Source of the DNA: Catellatospora sp. TT07R-123
Lineage (GTDB): Bacteria; Actinomycetota; Actinomycetes; Mycobacteriales; Micromonosporaceae
Length of the DNA stretch: 64,000 nt
Assembly: GCF_018327705.1 (NCBI RefSeq)
Contig: NZ_BNEM01000002.1
Coordinates: 558,001 to 622,000 of the forward strand
Direction of reading: 5' to 3'
Part shown: one piece after another, positions 53,332 through 61,742 of the stretch
Layout: each line of letters starts with the position of its first letter
Position numbering within the stretch: the first letter of the stretch is position 1
Program-made: the position numbers and the translations under genes
Notes under the pieces: model-generated
What the model saw: the letters and a program-made list of their open reading frames with translations, nothing else
What the model was told of the DNA's origin: nothing
Database searches by the model: none

Positions 53332-54488
53332 GACTCACCTTTCGGAATCTGCGGGTTGTCTGATCGGGAGCGGTGCGGGCGGGGCCGGGCGAGCCAACCG
53401 GCCACGGTCAGTGTGACGGCTGCGGCGGGCAGCAGGTAGGAGGAGGCGCCCAGGGCGGGTTCGAGCCACCGCCCGGCGCCGTAGCTCACGGCGGCGGCGA
53501 CGGCGGCCACGGCCAGCAGCCACCAGGCGGCGTAGAGGCCCAGCCACGCGGCTGTGCCCGCGGGGTAGGCGGGGCCGCGGCGGCGCAGCAGCCGCCGGGG
53601 CAGGGTGCTCAGGTAGCGGCGGCTCTCGGTGGCCAGGTCGAGCATGCCCAGGGCATGGCTGACGATCTTGTATCCGTCCAGGGGCGCCAGCGGAACCAGG
53701 TTGACCAGCGTCTGCACGCTGCCGACCAGCAGGTACGCGCACAGCACCGGGTGGGCCGGGTGCCCGGGGCCGGTGGCCAGCGCCGCGGCCCATACCGGCG
53801 CCAGCAGCAGGCCGTTGGCCACCGCCCCGGCTGCGGCGATGGCGATCTGGTGGGCGCGCCGGGGCAGGTACTGGTAGTCCTCGACCCGGCAGGTCAACGT
53901 GACCAGGTTGATCCGGGTGACGGTGGCGCCGAGGCGGACCGCGGCCACCCCGTGCGCGAACTCGTGCGCCGCGGCGCTGATCCACGCCAGCAGGCCCAGC
54001 AGCAGCCAGCTCACCGGGTCGCCGAAGGCCGGGCGGGCGGCCTGCCACAACGGGTCCAGGCACAGCGCCACGGCGGCCGGGGACGCCGCGGCCAGGACGC
54101 ACAGCACCGCGAGCACCGGCAGGCTCAGCGTCCAGCCGAACCACCGCACCCCGCGGCGCAGCTCGACCGCGGCCGGTCGCGCCACGGCCGCCGCGGCGGG
54201 CGGGTGCAGCAGGTTGCGTTCGTGCAGCAGCCACAGCAGCCGGGTCCAGTGGTCGTCGCCGAGGCGGCGGCCGAAGCGGGCGGCGTACTGTTCGCCGATG
54301 TCGGCCAGCGACCGCGATCCGTCGAGGCGGACCATGAGGAAGTGCTCCTTGGCGGTGACCTCGAACGCGCGGCCGCCGGTCCGGTCCTTGACCAGGTGCA
54401 CGGTGTCCGGTCCGCGCCGCAGGGCCCGCGAGACGAGCAGGTCCTCGCGCAGCCGGGGCCGCTTGGCCAGCAGCGCCGATCCGGTCAT
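53328..54488 (-). CDS. PqqD-like domain fused to M50-family membrane protease
   Basis: This protein has 386 residues. Residues about 1-95 form a PqqD-like helical peptide-recognition fold (VTAKEHFLMVRLDGSRSLADIGEQYAARFG). Then come several membrane helices; HEFAH (His175, Glu176, His179) is the zinc HExxH site, and PLAPLDGYK supplies the second Asp motif of M50 (site-2) proteases. PqqD domains bind RiPP leader peptides. The fusion therefore looks like a membrane protease that recognises the leader and cuts it, perhaps during export with the adjacent ABC pair. That link is inference. It overlaps both neighbours by four bases. Confidence 0.82.
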   Translation of the reverse strand: MTGSALLAKRPRLREDLLVSRALRRGPDTVHLVKDRTGGRAFEVTAKEHFLMVRLDGSRSLADIGEQYAARFGRRLGDDHWTRLLWLLHERNLLHPPAAAAVARPAAVELRRGVRWFGWTLSLPVLAVLCVLAAASPAAVALCLDPLWQAARPAFGDPVSWLLLGLLAWISAAAHEFAHGVAAVRLGATVTRINLVTLTCRVEDYQYLPRRAHQIAIAAAGAVANGLLLAPVWAAALATGPGHPAHPVLCAYLLVGSVQTLVNLVPLAPLDGYKIVSHALGMLDLATESRRYLSTLPRRLLRRRGPAYPAGTAAWLGLYAAWWLLAVAAVAAAVSYGAGRWLEPALGASSYLLPAAAVTLTVAGWLARPRPHRSRSDNPQIPKGES

Positions 54489-55564
54489 CGCGCCACCGCC
54501 GGCTGCTCCCGCAGCACCCGGGCCAGCAGGTAGGACAGGTAGGCCTCGTCGCGGATGGTGACGTGCAGCCGGTTGTTGGTCATGTGCAGGTACGGCGACA
54601 GCAGCGTCGCCAGTGCCTCGCCGCCGTCGGTGATCGTCTTCTCGCCGCCCCGCCAGGTGCTGATGACCAGCCGGCCCGACGCGGCCAGTTCCAGCACCTT
54701 GCCCTTCAGCTCGGCCGCGTGCCCGGCCCAGCCGCGCAGCAGCCCCGGCAGCCGCTGCGCCTGCCCGCCGGCGAGCAGGTCGAGGATCAGCCGCACCCGG
54801 CGGCCCAGCTCGTCGGCGACGCCGTCGTACATGCGCGCGTACTCGTCGGAGCCGATGAGATCGGTCCCGGTGAACGCCCGGTGCCAGAACCTGTGGTATT
54901 CGTCCAGGAAGTCCAGCAGGGCGGCGCGGTCGGGCAGGAACGTGCCCGCCAGCACGGTCATGAGCTGCGCGGCGGTGCCCAGCAGCACCGGGCGCAGGTG
55001 CAGGTTCATCGAGGAGATGGCACCGATGACCAGGTCGGACGAGTGCTGGAAGTGCCACTCGGCCACCGCCACGCCCTGCGGGCCGCCGTACTTGCCGTAC
55101 TCGGGCTCGTAGGGGCGGTAGCTGAAGGAGTTGTTGGGCTGCAACCGCATCCGGCCGTCGGCGTCGACCAGTTCGGCGGGCTTGCCCTGCGGGTACTCCA
55201 GCGCGAACAGGATGTCGTAGAGCTCGCCGAGGAAGCCGAAGCCCATCGCGTACAGCGCCGGGCGGGCCTTGAGGAACCGGGCCACCGCGGCCTCGGCCGC
55301 GGCCCGCACGGCGGGGGTGTCGGCGGGAGTGCGCGGCCGCAGCCGCAGCCGCACGTGCGGGCCTTCCAGCCAGTAGTTGATGAAGAAGTGCCCCGACAGC
55401 AGGTTCTGCTCGGTGAGTTCGCGCACCAGCGGGCCGACGCACTCGGTCAGCAGCGGCTGCGGGTTGGCGGCGTAGAAGACGTGCAACGCCAGCCACTCCC
55501 CCGGCGCCTGCGCGCCGTCGGTGCCGCCGGTGCCGCCGGGCGCGAGGTCGGGCGCCGTGTTCAT
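54485..55564 (-). CDS. Stand-alone LanB elimination domain (SpaB_C type)
   Basis: This 359-residue protein has the thiopeptide-type elimination fold: WLALHVFYA start, FFINYWLEGPHVRLRLRP, a YEPEYGKYGG motif, and HSSDLV in the substrate-binding region. It removes glutamate from Ser/Thr-glutamyl esters made by the partner LanB to give dehydroalanine/dehydrobutyrine. Because LanB and this domain are separate genes, the system is split, as in thiopeptides (TbtB/TbtC) and goadsporin (GodF/GodG). [4+2] pyridine synthases are distant relatives of this fold; the HxRLRxRP and YxPExxxYGG motifs make elimination the better call. The start at 55564 was chosen because GAGGGGAG lies six bases upstream; 55579 is the coupled alternative. 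Confidence 0.82.
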   Translation of the reverse strand: MNTAPDLAPGGTGGTDGAQAPGEWLALHVFYAANPQPLLTECVGPLVRELTEQNLLSGHFFINYWLEGPHVRLRLRPRTPADTPAVRAAAEAAVARFLKARPALYAMGFGFLGELYDILFALEYPQGKPAELVDADGRMRLQPNNSFSYRPYEPEYGKYGGPQGVAVAEWHFQHSSDLVIGAISSMNLHLRPVLLGTAAQLMTVLAGTFLPDRAALLDFLDEYHRFWHRAFTGTDLIGSDEYARMYDGVADELGRRVRLILDLLAGGQAQRLPGLLRGWAGHAAELKGKVLELAASGRLVISTWRGGEKTITDGGEALATLLSPYLHMTNNRLHVTIRDEAYLSYLLARVLREQPAVAR

Positions 55565-55575
55565 CGGTTCTCCCC

Positions 55576-58290
55576 TCATCGGGCGTCCCTGGAGTAGGTG
55601 CGGAAGGTCTCCACGGCCAGCTCGGCCACGTGCGCGCCGTGCGCGCTGCGGGCGTGCAGCTCGCCCGCGGCGGGCAGCATCTCACGCAGCACGACCCGGT
55701 CGCCGGGATCGTCCACATCGGCCTGGAACACCTGCAGCGACAGCGGGCTGTCGAAGTCGACGTACTGCGGTTTCGGGTTGGCCGCGACGCGGCCGGGGTC
55801 GGCCGGGTAGACCGTGGCGAACACCTGCGCGGGCAGGCCGTGCTGGGCGCGCCAGCCGCGCCAGGCCAGGAACGCCCGCGGGTCGGCGCCGGGGTCGCCG
55901 GCCGCCGGCAGGTCCCCTGCGCGCAGCGACCAGCTCCGGCGGCTGAGCACCGTGTTGCCGACCCGCACCCGGGGCCGCGCGGTGATCCCGCCGGGACCGG
56001 GCACGCCTGGCACGCCCCGCCACACGTCCAGGCGGATCATCGACGCCGGTGACAGCAGCAGCAGGGTCCGCGGGATCTGCGGCAGCGCCATCGGCATCAG
56101 GTAGCCCAGGTACACCGGGATCACCTCGCAGCCCAGTCGGGTGGAGCGCAGCACGACCCGGTCGGCGGCCTCGTCGTGCGCCAGGTGCAGGTCGTCGAGG
56201 GTGAGCTGCCGCTCGGCGGGCAGGTCGCTGGTCTCGCCGGGGCAGACGATGACGTGGTCGGTGAGCGTGGCGTGCAGGTTGAGGTTGGTGGTCGCCGCGC
56301 CGCCGGTCAGCTCCGCGAACACCGCTCCCTCGGGCGCCTGCGTGCGGGCGTGTTCGCGCAGCAGCCCCGCCAGGTCGTGCCGGTCGCCGTCGAAGCAGTG
56401 CGTGAACCGACTGAACGGGAACGACAGCCCGCCGAAGGACTGGTTCAGCACCAGCAGCGGCCCGTCGTCGCGCTGCGCGAGCTGCGCGAAGTGGCCCTGC
56501 GGCCGGAACCCGATGGCGGCGGCGCCGAGCTGCGAGCCGATCTCGGCCAGCGCCTGCGGCGGCAGCCGCAGCTCTGCCGCGTCGGGGTCGGCGGCGGCCA
56601 GTTCCCGCATCCGCGCGGCGAAGCTCTGCCGCGCCGTGTCCAGCGCGGCCATCTCGGGCCTGCCGAGCCAGTTCTCCTCTGGGGTGTAGGTGCCGTCCTC
56701 GGCGAACGGGCGGCGGCCGGCGGTGTAGGCCGAGTACTGGTCGTACAGGTCGTCGTGGAAGTCGTCGACCAGTCGCAGCAGGTCGCCGCAGCGGCCGCCG
56801 GCACCGAACCGGGCCAGGAAGAAGCCGTGGAACATGATCCGGTGCGGCAGGGTCTGGTCGAAGGCGGGCAGCACCTGCTCGACGGCGGCCAGGTCCGGGC
56901 CGAGCATGTCGCGCCAGGTGGCGGCCGGCACGGCCAGCGGCTGCCCGCCGATGCGGGCGTCTTCGTAGAGCAGCGCCTGCGGCAGTGCGGCGGTGTCGGC
57001 GCCCAGCGTCGCCGCGGCGGCGTGCAGCGAGGCTCGCAGCCGGTGCCGCAGGTCCCGGCGGCCGCCCAGGTCGGCCCGCGAGTATGCCGCGACCAGCGCC
57101 GACACCTCGCCGAGCTGGTCGGACAGCCGCGCCGCCCAGGGCCGGTCGACGTGGTCGAGGGCGGCGCGCAGTGCCCGGACCGGGTCGGCGGCGTGCACGT
57201 CGGTGTCCAGGCCCAGCAGTCGCAGCATGCCCAGGCGCGTCAGCATCGACAGGTACGCCTCGGCGTCGGGCCGCTCGGCGCCTGTCTGCGCGCTGAGCCA
57301 GTCGACCAGGTCTGCCCAGCGGACGGTGCCGTGCTCGTGCAGGTGCGCGGTGAGCCGGTCCAGTACGCCGCTGCGGCGCAGGAAGAACAGCCCGTCGCGG
57401 ACCGAGTCGAAGCTGACCGCGGCGCTGTCGTCGCCCGCGGTGACCCAGTGGCGCACGTAGCGGATGCGGTCGGCGTCGCGCCGCCAGCCGGGGCTCAGCA
57501 CGACCGGCAGGTCGCCGCGCCTGCCGGGGTCGGCGGCGATCAGGTCGGCCAGCCGCGCCACGACCACGACGTTGAGGCGCGTGTGGCGGTGCCAGTCGTC
57601 GGCGACCGGCAGGTCCAGTCCGGCGGCGGTGTCCTCGAGCCTGCCCCAGGCCACCCCGGTGAACGTGCTGAACGGGCTCGTCTTGCACGCGGTGCGGTAC
57701 AGGTAGGACAGCAGCGACCGCTCGGTGCGGCGGGCCTTCTTGTTCGCGGGTGCGGCCGGGTCCGGCGGGGCTGTGGTGGCCAGGTGCTCGTCGAGCACCG
57801 GTGAGGCGACCTGGATTCCGCCGCGCAGGCGCGGCTCGTCGGCCAGCCGCCACAGGTGCGTGCGGGCCAGCGCGGTGTCCGCCGCGAACCGGGCGCCGCC
57901 GTCCTGCTCCAGCCGGGCGAGGTCGGCCCGCAGGTCCAGCCATGCGGTGACGGCGGGGACCGCGGCCGGGCGGGCGGCCTCGACGGCGGCCAGGGCCGGT
58001 GCCGGATCGGCTGGCAGCGTGTTGTTGAAGACCTGGCGGCGCAGGGTCAGCAGCCGTCGGCGCGCGGCGTCGTCGTCGTTGGCGTTGATCAGCTCGTGGA
58101 GCAGGTCGCTCAGGTGCGCGCCGTCGTCGGCCAGCCGCCCGCGCTGGGCGAGGACGGCGTCGGCCCACGCGCAGGCGTCCGGGCAGCGCAGCGGTTCGAC
58201 CACCGACAGCGGCAGGCCCGCCACCCGGGCGGCGAAGAAGTCCCCGGCCCGCCAGCCGGCCGGGGTGTGTGTCGGGGTCGTCGTCGGCAT
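55576..58290 (-). CDS. LanB glutamylation-domain dehydratase (split type)
   Basis: The dehydratase has 904 residues. The motif LYRTACKTSPFSTFTGVAWG, broken here at LYRTACK and TSPFSTFTGV, is the conserved LanB region binding glutamyl-tRNA and substrate. The C-terminus (VVLREMLP, VAELAVETFRTY) is typical of the family. The enzyme activates Ser/Thr of the precursor as glutamyl esters using glutamyl-tRNA. Elimination is done by the downstream protein. ATG at 58290 has GGTGA upstream; a GTG three codons earlier (58299) overlaps the SagB stop in the operon's usual GTGA style and is equally possible. Confidence 0.92.
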   Translation of the reverse strand: MPTTTPTHTPAGWRAGDFFAARVAGLPLSVVEPLRCPDACAWADAVLAQRGRLADDGAHLSDLLHELINANDDDAARRRLLTLRRQVFNNTLPADPAPALAAVEAARPAAVPAVTAWLDLRADLARLEQDGGARFAADTALARTHLWRLADEPRLRGGIQVASPVLDEHLATTAPPDPAAPANKKARRTERSLLSYLYRTACKTSPFSTFTGVAWGRLEDTAAGLDLPVADDWHRHTRLNVVVVARLADLIAADPGRRGDLPVVLSPGWRRDADRIRYVRHWVTAGDDSAAVSFDSVRDGLFFLRRSGVLDRLTAHLHEHGTVRWADLVDWLSAQTGAERPDAEAYLSMLTRLGMLRLLGLDTDVHAADPVRALRAALDHVDRPWAARLSDQLGEVSALVAAYSRADLGGRRDLRHRLRASLHAAAATLGADTAALPQALLYEDARIGGQPLAVPAATWRDMLGPDLAAVEQVLPAFDQTLPHRIMFHGFFLARFGAGGRCGDLLRLVDDFHDDLYDQYSAYTAGRRPFAEDGTYTPEENWLGRPEMAALDTARQSFAARMRELAAADPDAAELRLPPQALAEIGSQLGAAAIGFRPQGHFAQLAQRDDGPLLVLNQSFGGLSFPFSRFTHCFDGDRHDLAGLLREHARTQAPEGAVFAELTGGAATTNLNLHATLTDHVIVCPGETSDLPAERQLTLDDLHLAHDEAADRVVLRSTRLGCEVIPVYLGYLMPMALPQIPRTLLLLSPASMIRLDVWRGVPGVPGPGGITARPRVRVGNTVLSRRSWSLRAGDLPAAGDPGADPRAFLAWRGWRAQHGLPAQVFATVYPADPGRVAANPKPQYVDFDSPLSLQVFQADVDDPGDRVVLREMLPAAGELHARSAHGAHVAELAVETFRTYSRDAR

Positions 58291-58295
58291 GGGGG

Positions 58296-59879
58296 TCACC
58301 GCAGCTCGTAGCGGTAGTCGCCGAGCCCGCCGCGTTCGTGCCCGGCCAGCATGATCAGCAGTGGGAACTCGCCGGTCTGTGCCAGGCCCAGCTCCTCCAC
58401 GTAGGACACGTTGTCGAAGCCCAGTGCCACGCCGCCGCCCAGCCGCAGCGCGGCCGCCGCGGTGTAGAACGTCTGCGAGATCGCGCCGATGGTGGCGTTG
58501 ACCAGGTTGTAGCCGCGGTCGCCGACCGCGTCGAGCACGGCGTGGCTGCGCACCGTCGGGACGAGGACGGCGGCGGCCTGCTCCAGGTTGTAGTTGGCCA
58601 GGAAGTAGTTGCGCTGGAGGAACATGCCGGGCGGTGCCTCGGTGACCCGGCGCAGGCAGTGCCCGGCAGGGTCGTACTCGTAGCCTCCGGCGGGTACGCC
58701 GGTCACGTGGTTGACGAAGGCGTACACCTTGGCCAGGGGTCCGTCCTGGGCGGTCGCGGCCTCGCAGTCGACCGCGGTGGCTGCGGTCGCGCTGAGCAGT
58801 GCCGACAGCTGCGCGGCGGTCATGGGCCGGTCGGCTTGGAAGCGCCCGAAGCTGCTGCGGCGGCGGCGCAGCGCGTCGGACAGGGGCATGTCCATGGGCT
58901 CGGCGGGCGGCAGCGGCAGCCGCGGCCCCGGTGGCACCGGGTGGGCCGCGGCGGCGGCCAGCGCTCCGGCGGCCGGGCGGTGCGCGGCCGCGGCTGCGGT
59001 GCTGCGGTGGATCCGGCCCAGGGTGTCGAAGTCCAGCAGGGTGCGGGAGCGTTCCTGGTCGGCGTGGCGCACCCGGGGGCGGGGGGCCGTCCGCGGCGGT
59101 GGTCCGGCGGGCGCGATGGTCCAGGTCAGCGGGACGACGGCGAACATGGCCTCGTCGTCGGTCGCCAGGCCGAGCAGGTCGCCGAGGGCCGCCTGGTCGA
59201 ACCACAGCACGGGACGGATCCGCAGGCCGTGCGCGCCCGCCCACATCCGCCAGGTCTGGAGCACGGTGCCGACGTCCATCGACACGGCGTGGTAGGAGAA
59301 GTTGTTGTACTTGAACGAGTTCTGCCAGTATTTGACGCCGATGATGAGGAACTGGCCTGCGGCGTGGCCGCCGAGCGCGGCGCGGACCCGGTCGGTGACG
59401 TCCCCGGCGAGCAGGCGCTGCATGGCGTGGCGGGCGTGGGCGTAGTAGTAGACGCCGGGGGTGACCCCGGCGCCGGGGCCTGCGGCCCAGTAGACGCTGC
59501 ACGGGTAGAGGCCGCCGCCGGAGGCGGTGCCGCGGTGCCAGTTGGCGTGGGCATAGGACGGCAGCGCGCCCAGATCGGTGTTGGCCTGGATGCCGAGTCT
59601 GCGTCCGAGCAGGCCGTAGGAGTGGTGCAGCATGCCGGCCAGCAGCTCGGTGGTGAACGGGGCGTCGGTGTCGGCGCCTGCGGCCAGCGCGGTGTCCAGG
59701 GCTGCACCGGCGGGGCGGGGCTCCGGCAGCGGGAACGTGGTGGCGTGCGGGTAGTACTTGCCGCGGCGGGGCGCGTCGGACCAGTCGGGGGCGAAGTCGG
59801 TCGGCGGCATGGGCTCGCGGCCGCGGCGCAGGATGGCGGAGGCGTAGGCGTGGGCGAAGCCGGTGGGGTCAGCGGTCAT
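58296..59879 (-). CDS. SagB-type azoline dehydrogenase
   Basis: The protein has 527 residues arranged as two nitroreductase-like halves, as in long SagB/ThcOx-family enzymes of thiopeptide clusters. Segments include GKYYPHATTFPLPEP, RRRSSFGRFQ and RSHAVLDAVGDRGYNLVNATIGAISQ, the last two near the FMN site, and an end with ELGLAQTGEFPLLIMLAGH. It oxidises azolines to aromatic thiazoles/oxazoles with FMN. Only one such gene is present although there are two YcaO proteins. It follows YcaO-2 by nine bases. Confidence 0.9.
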   Translation of the reverse strand: MTADPTGFAHAYASAILRRGREPMPPTDFAPDWSDAPRRGKYYPHATTFPLPEPRPAGAALDTALAAGADTDAPFTTELLAGMLHHSYGLLGRRLGIQANTDLGALPSYAHANWHRGTASGGGLYPCSVYWAAGPGAGVTPGVYYYAHARHAMQRLLAGDVTDRVRAALGGHAAGQFLIIGVKYWQNSFKYNNFSYHAVSMDVGTVLQTWRMWAGAHGLRIRPVLWFDQAALGDLLGLATDDEAMFAVVPLTWTIAPAGPPPRTAPRPRVRHADQERSRTLLDFDTLGRIHRSTAAAAAHRPAAGALAAAAAHPVPPGPRLPLPPAEPMDMPLSDALRRRRSSFGRFQADRPMTAAQLSALLSATAATAVDCEAATAQDGPLAKVYAFVNHVTGVPAGGYEYDPAGHCLRRVTEAPPGMFLQRNYFLANYNLEQAAAVLVPTVRSHAVLDAVGDRGYNLVNATIGAISQTFYTAAAALRLGGGVALGFDNVSYVEELGLAQTGEFPLLIMLAGHERGGLGDYRYELR

Positions 59880-59888
59880 GGCGGCACC

Positions 59889-61742
59889 TCACGGGAACGG
59901 GTGGGGGACGGAGTGGATCTCGTCGTCGCGCAGGTCGCGGTCGAGGATCCCGGCCTGCCGGAACGCGGTGCGCAGGCGCGGCGAGCGGGGGGCGCGCTGG
60001 CGCAGCCAGCCGAAGTCGATCGGCAGCAGGCCGGGCACGACCACGCTGACGGTGTGCACGCCCAGGTCGCGCTGCTCGGGCATGGTCTGGTCGACGGCGA
60101 TGACGTCGAAGCCCTGCCCGGTGACGGTCTTGACGCAGAGTTCGAGGTCGTCGGCGAGGTCGGCCGACAGCGGCGGCGCGGGCCGGTGGTGTTCGTACAG
60201 CCGCTGCATGGTCTCGGGCCGCGGGCCGCGCTCCAGTAGGAACGCCGCGTGCCGGGCCATGTCGGGCAGCCCGTAGAGCAGCGGGTGGTCGTGCAGGCCC
60301 TGCACCTTGCCGAAGTCGTCGACCATCGCGCGCAGGCGGGCCTCGTCGGCGTGGGCCCGGACCCGGACCATGACCGAGTCGGTGGCGATCTCGCACAGCG
60401 CCGCGGTCATCGCCGTGTACGGGTCGAGGCTGGCGCCGCCGCCGAACGCCAGCGTGCCCAGCCCGCCGTCGCGGCGTACCGCCACGGCGGTGACCACGGG
60501 GATGTCGAAGGTCATCCTGGTGTCGAAGAACCGGGCCTGGTAGCCGTACATCGCCAGCCGGTCGACCATGGCGCGGATCTGCGGCCGGTCGATGCTGTCG
60601 GGGTCGATCTCGGGCAGGGTCCGGCCGCCGTACCAGGCCAGTAGGAACGCGTCGCGTTCCACGGCCTCCATCAGACCGTGGTACACCGCTTCCACCAGTG
60701 ACGAGCCTGACGCGCAGCCGTTGGAGGTCTCCTGCACGAACCGCTCGTCGACCGAGGACGCGTGGTAGTAGACGAGGATCTCGGGGACCAGGACCGGACG
60801 CCGGTCGCGCAGCGACCAGCCCCACACCCAGGTTATCGGGCGGCTCGGGTCGAAGCGGTGCACGTACGGGTTGGTGCGGTAGAACTCGTCGCTGTACAGG
60901 CCGCAGGTACGCGGGTCCAGCGCGGCCGCGCCCAGTTCGTCCAGGCTCGCGGTGACGGCGGTGCGCTTGCCGCGCGGCCGCAGCCCGGCGGCGCGTTCCA
61001 GGCCCTCCAGGACCGCGATGCGGGAGCTGCGCCGGTAGCCGTCGGCGTGCCCGCCGTACAGGGTCTCGCGCAGGTAGCGGCCGGTGCGCAGGGTGAACGA
61101 CCCGATTGCCGGGGATGTGGACAGCGAGGTGGTGTCCTGCCACAGGGTGGCGCCCAGCGCCCCGCAGACCGGGTTGGCGAACGCCTCGACGTCGAGCCGG
61201 TAGTCGTCGACGGGCCTGCTGCGGAACGCCGTAGGGCTGGTCTTGGGCGTGGGCAGCAGGTCGACCGGGGCGAGTCCGGGCGCGTCGTCGACGGCCCGGC
61301 CGCAGGCCGGGCACTCCGGGTCGGGCACCAGCGGCACCCGCCGCACCTGGAGGGTCTGCAGGTCGACCTGGTGGACCGTGCCGAGCACCGGGTCGGCGGG
61401 CATCGCCTGCCGGGCCTGCACGAGGTGGTGCAGCAGGTCGGCGGCGAACGGGGTCGCGTAGGGCCAGGGCCCGGCCGCGGCCGTGTCGCCGCCCAGTTCC
61501 AGTGCGTCACGCAGGTCGCGGTGGCGCACCGCCTGCCACCGGCGGGCCAGGCACGACGTGCAGGCCGGCCCGATGGGGCTGATCAGGGCGTGGCGTCCGT
61601 AGATCAGGATGTGCGGGCCTGGCGCGGCGGTGGCGGGTGCGGTCAGCTCGTCGCGTGCCCCCAGTGCCAGCACCTGCGCCGGGCAGCCGCGCTCGGCCAG
61701 TAGGCGGGCCAGTCCCGCGCAGACCAGCTCCGATGTGGTCAC
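59889..61742 (-). CDS. YcaO cyclodehydratase 2 (with N-terminal zinc/recognition region)
   Basis: This 617-residue protein starts at GTG overlapping the F-protein stop (GTGA). The N-region has two CxxC sites (CTSC, CPAC). The YcaO core reads ETSNGCASGSSLVEAVYHG and LMEAVERDAFLLAWY, the ATP-binding motif, and the C-terminus is PHPFP. It shares full-length architecture with YcaO-1, and the N-domain is of equivalent design, so the two arose by duplication or co-acquisition. It cyclises Cys/Ser/Thr of the precursor with ATP, working with the F protein encoded just upstream as leader-binding partner. Confidence 0.92.
   Translation of the reverse strand: MTTSELVCAGLARLLAERGCPAQVLALGARDELTAPATAAPGPHILIYGRHALISPIGPACTSCLARRWQAVRHRDLRDALELGGDTAAAGPWPYATPFAADLLHHLVQARQAMPADPVLGTVHQVDLQTLQVRRVPLVPDPECPACGRAVDDAPGLAPVDLLPTPKTSPTAFRSRPVDDYRLDVEAFANPVCGALGATLWQDTTSLSTSPAIGSFTLRTGRYLRETLYGGHADGYRRSSRIAVLEGLERAAGLRPRGKRTAVTASLDELGAAALDPRTCGLYSDEFYRTNPYVHRFDPSRPITWVWGWSLRDRRPVLVPEILVYYHASSVDERFVQETSNGCASGSSLVEAVYHGLMEAVERDAFLLAWYGGRTLPEIDPDSIDRPQIRAMVDRLAMYGYQARFFDTRMTFDIPVVTAVAVRRDGGLGTLAFGGGASLDPYTAMTAALCEIATDSVMVRVRAHADEARLRAMVDDFGKVQGLHDHPLLYGLPDMARHAAFLLERGPRPETMQRLYEHHRPAPPLSADLADDLELCVKTVTGQGFDVIAVDQTMPEQRDLGVHTVSVVVPGLLPIDFGWLRQRAPRSPRLRTAFRQAGILDRDLRDDEIHSVPHPFP

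Noticed and set aside
58300-59502. Long N-terminal extension of the RiPP-cluster LanB
   Set aside because: It is a frame-shadow of the SagB gene; LanB homology starts at about 58290.
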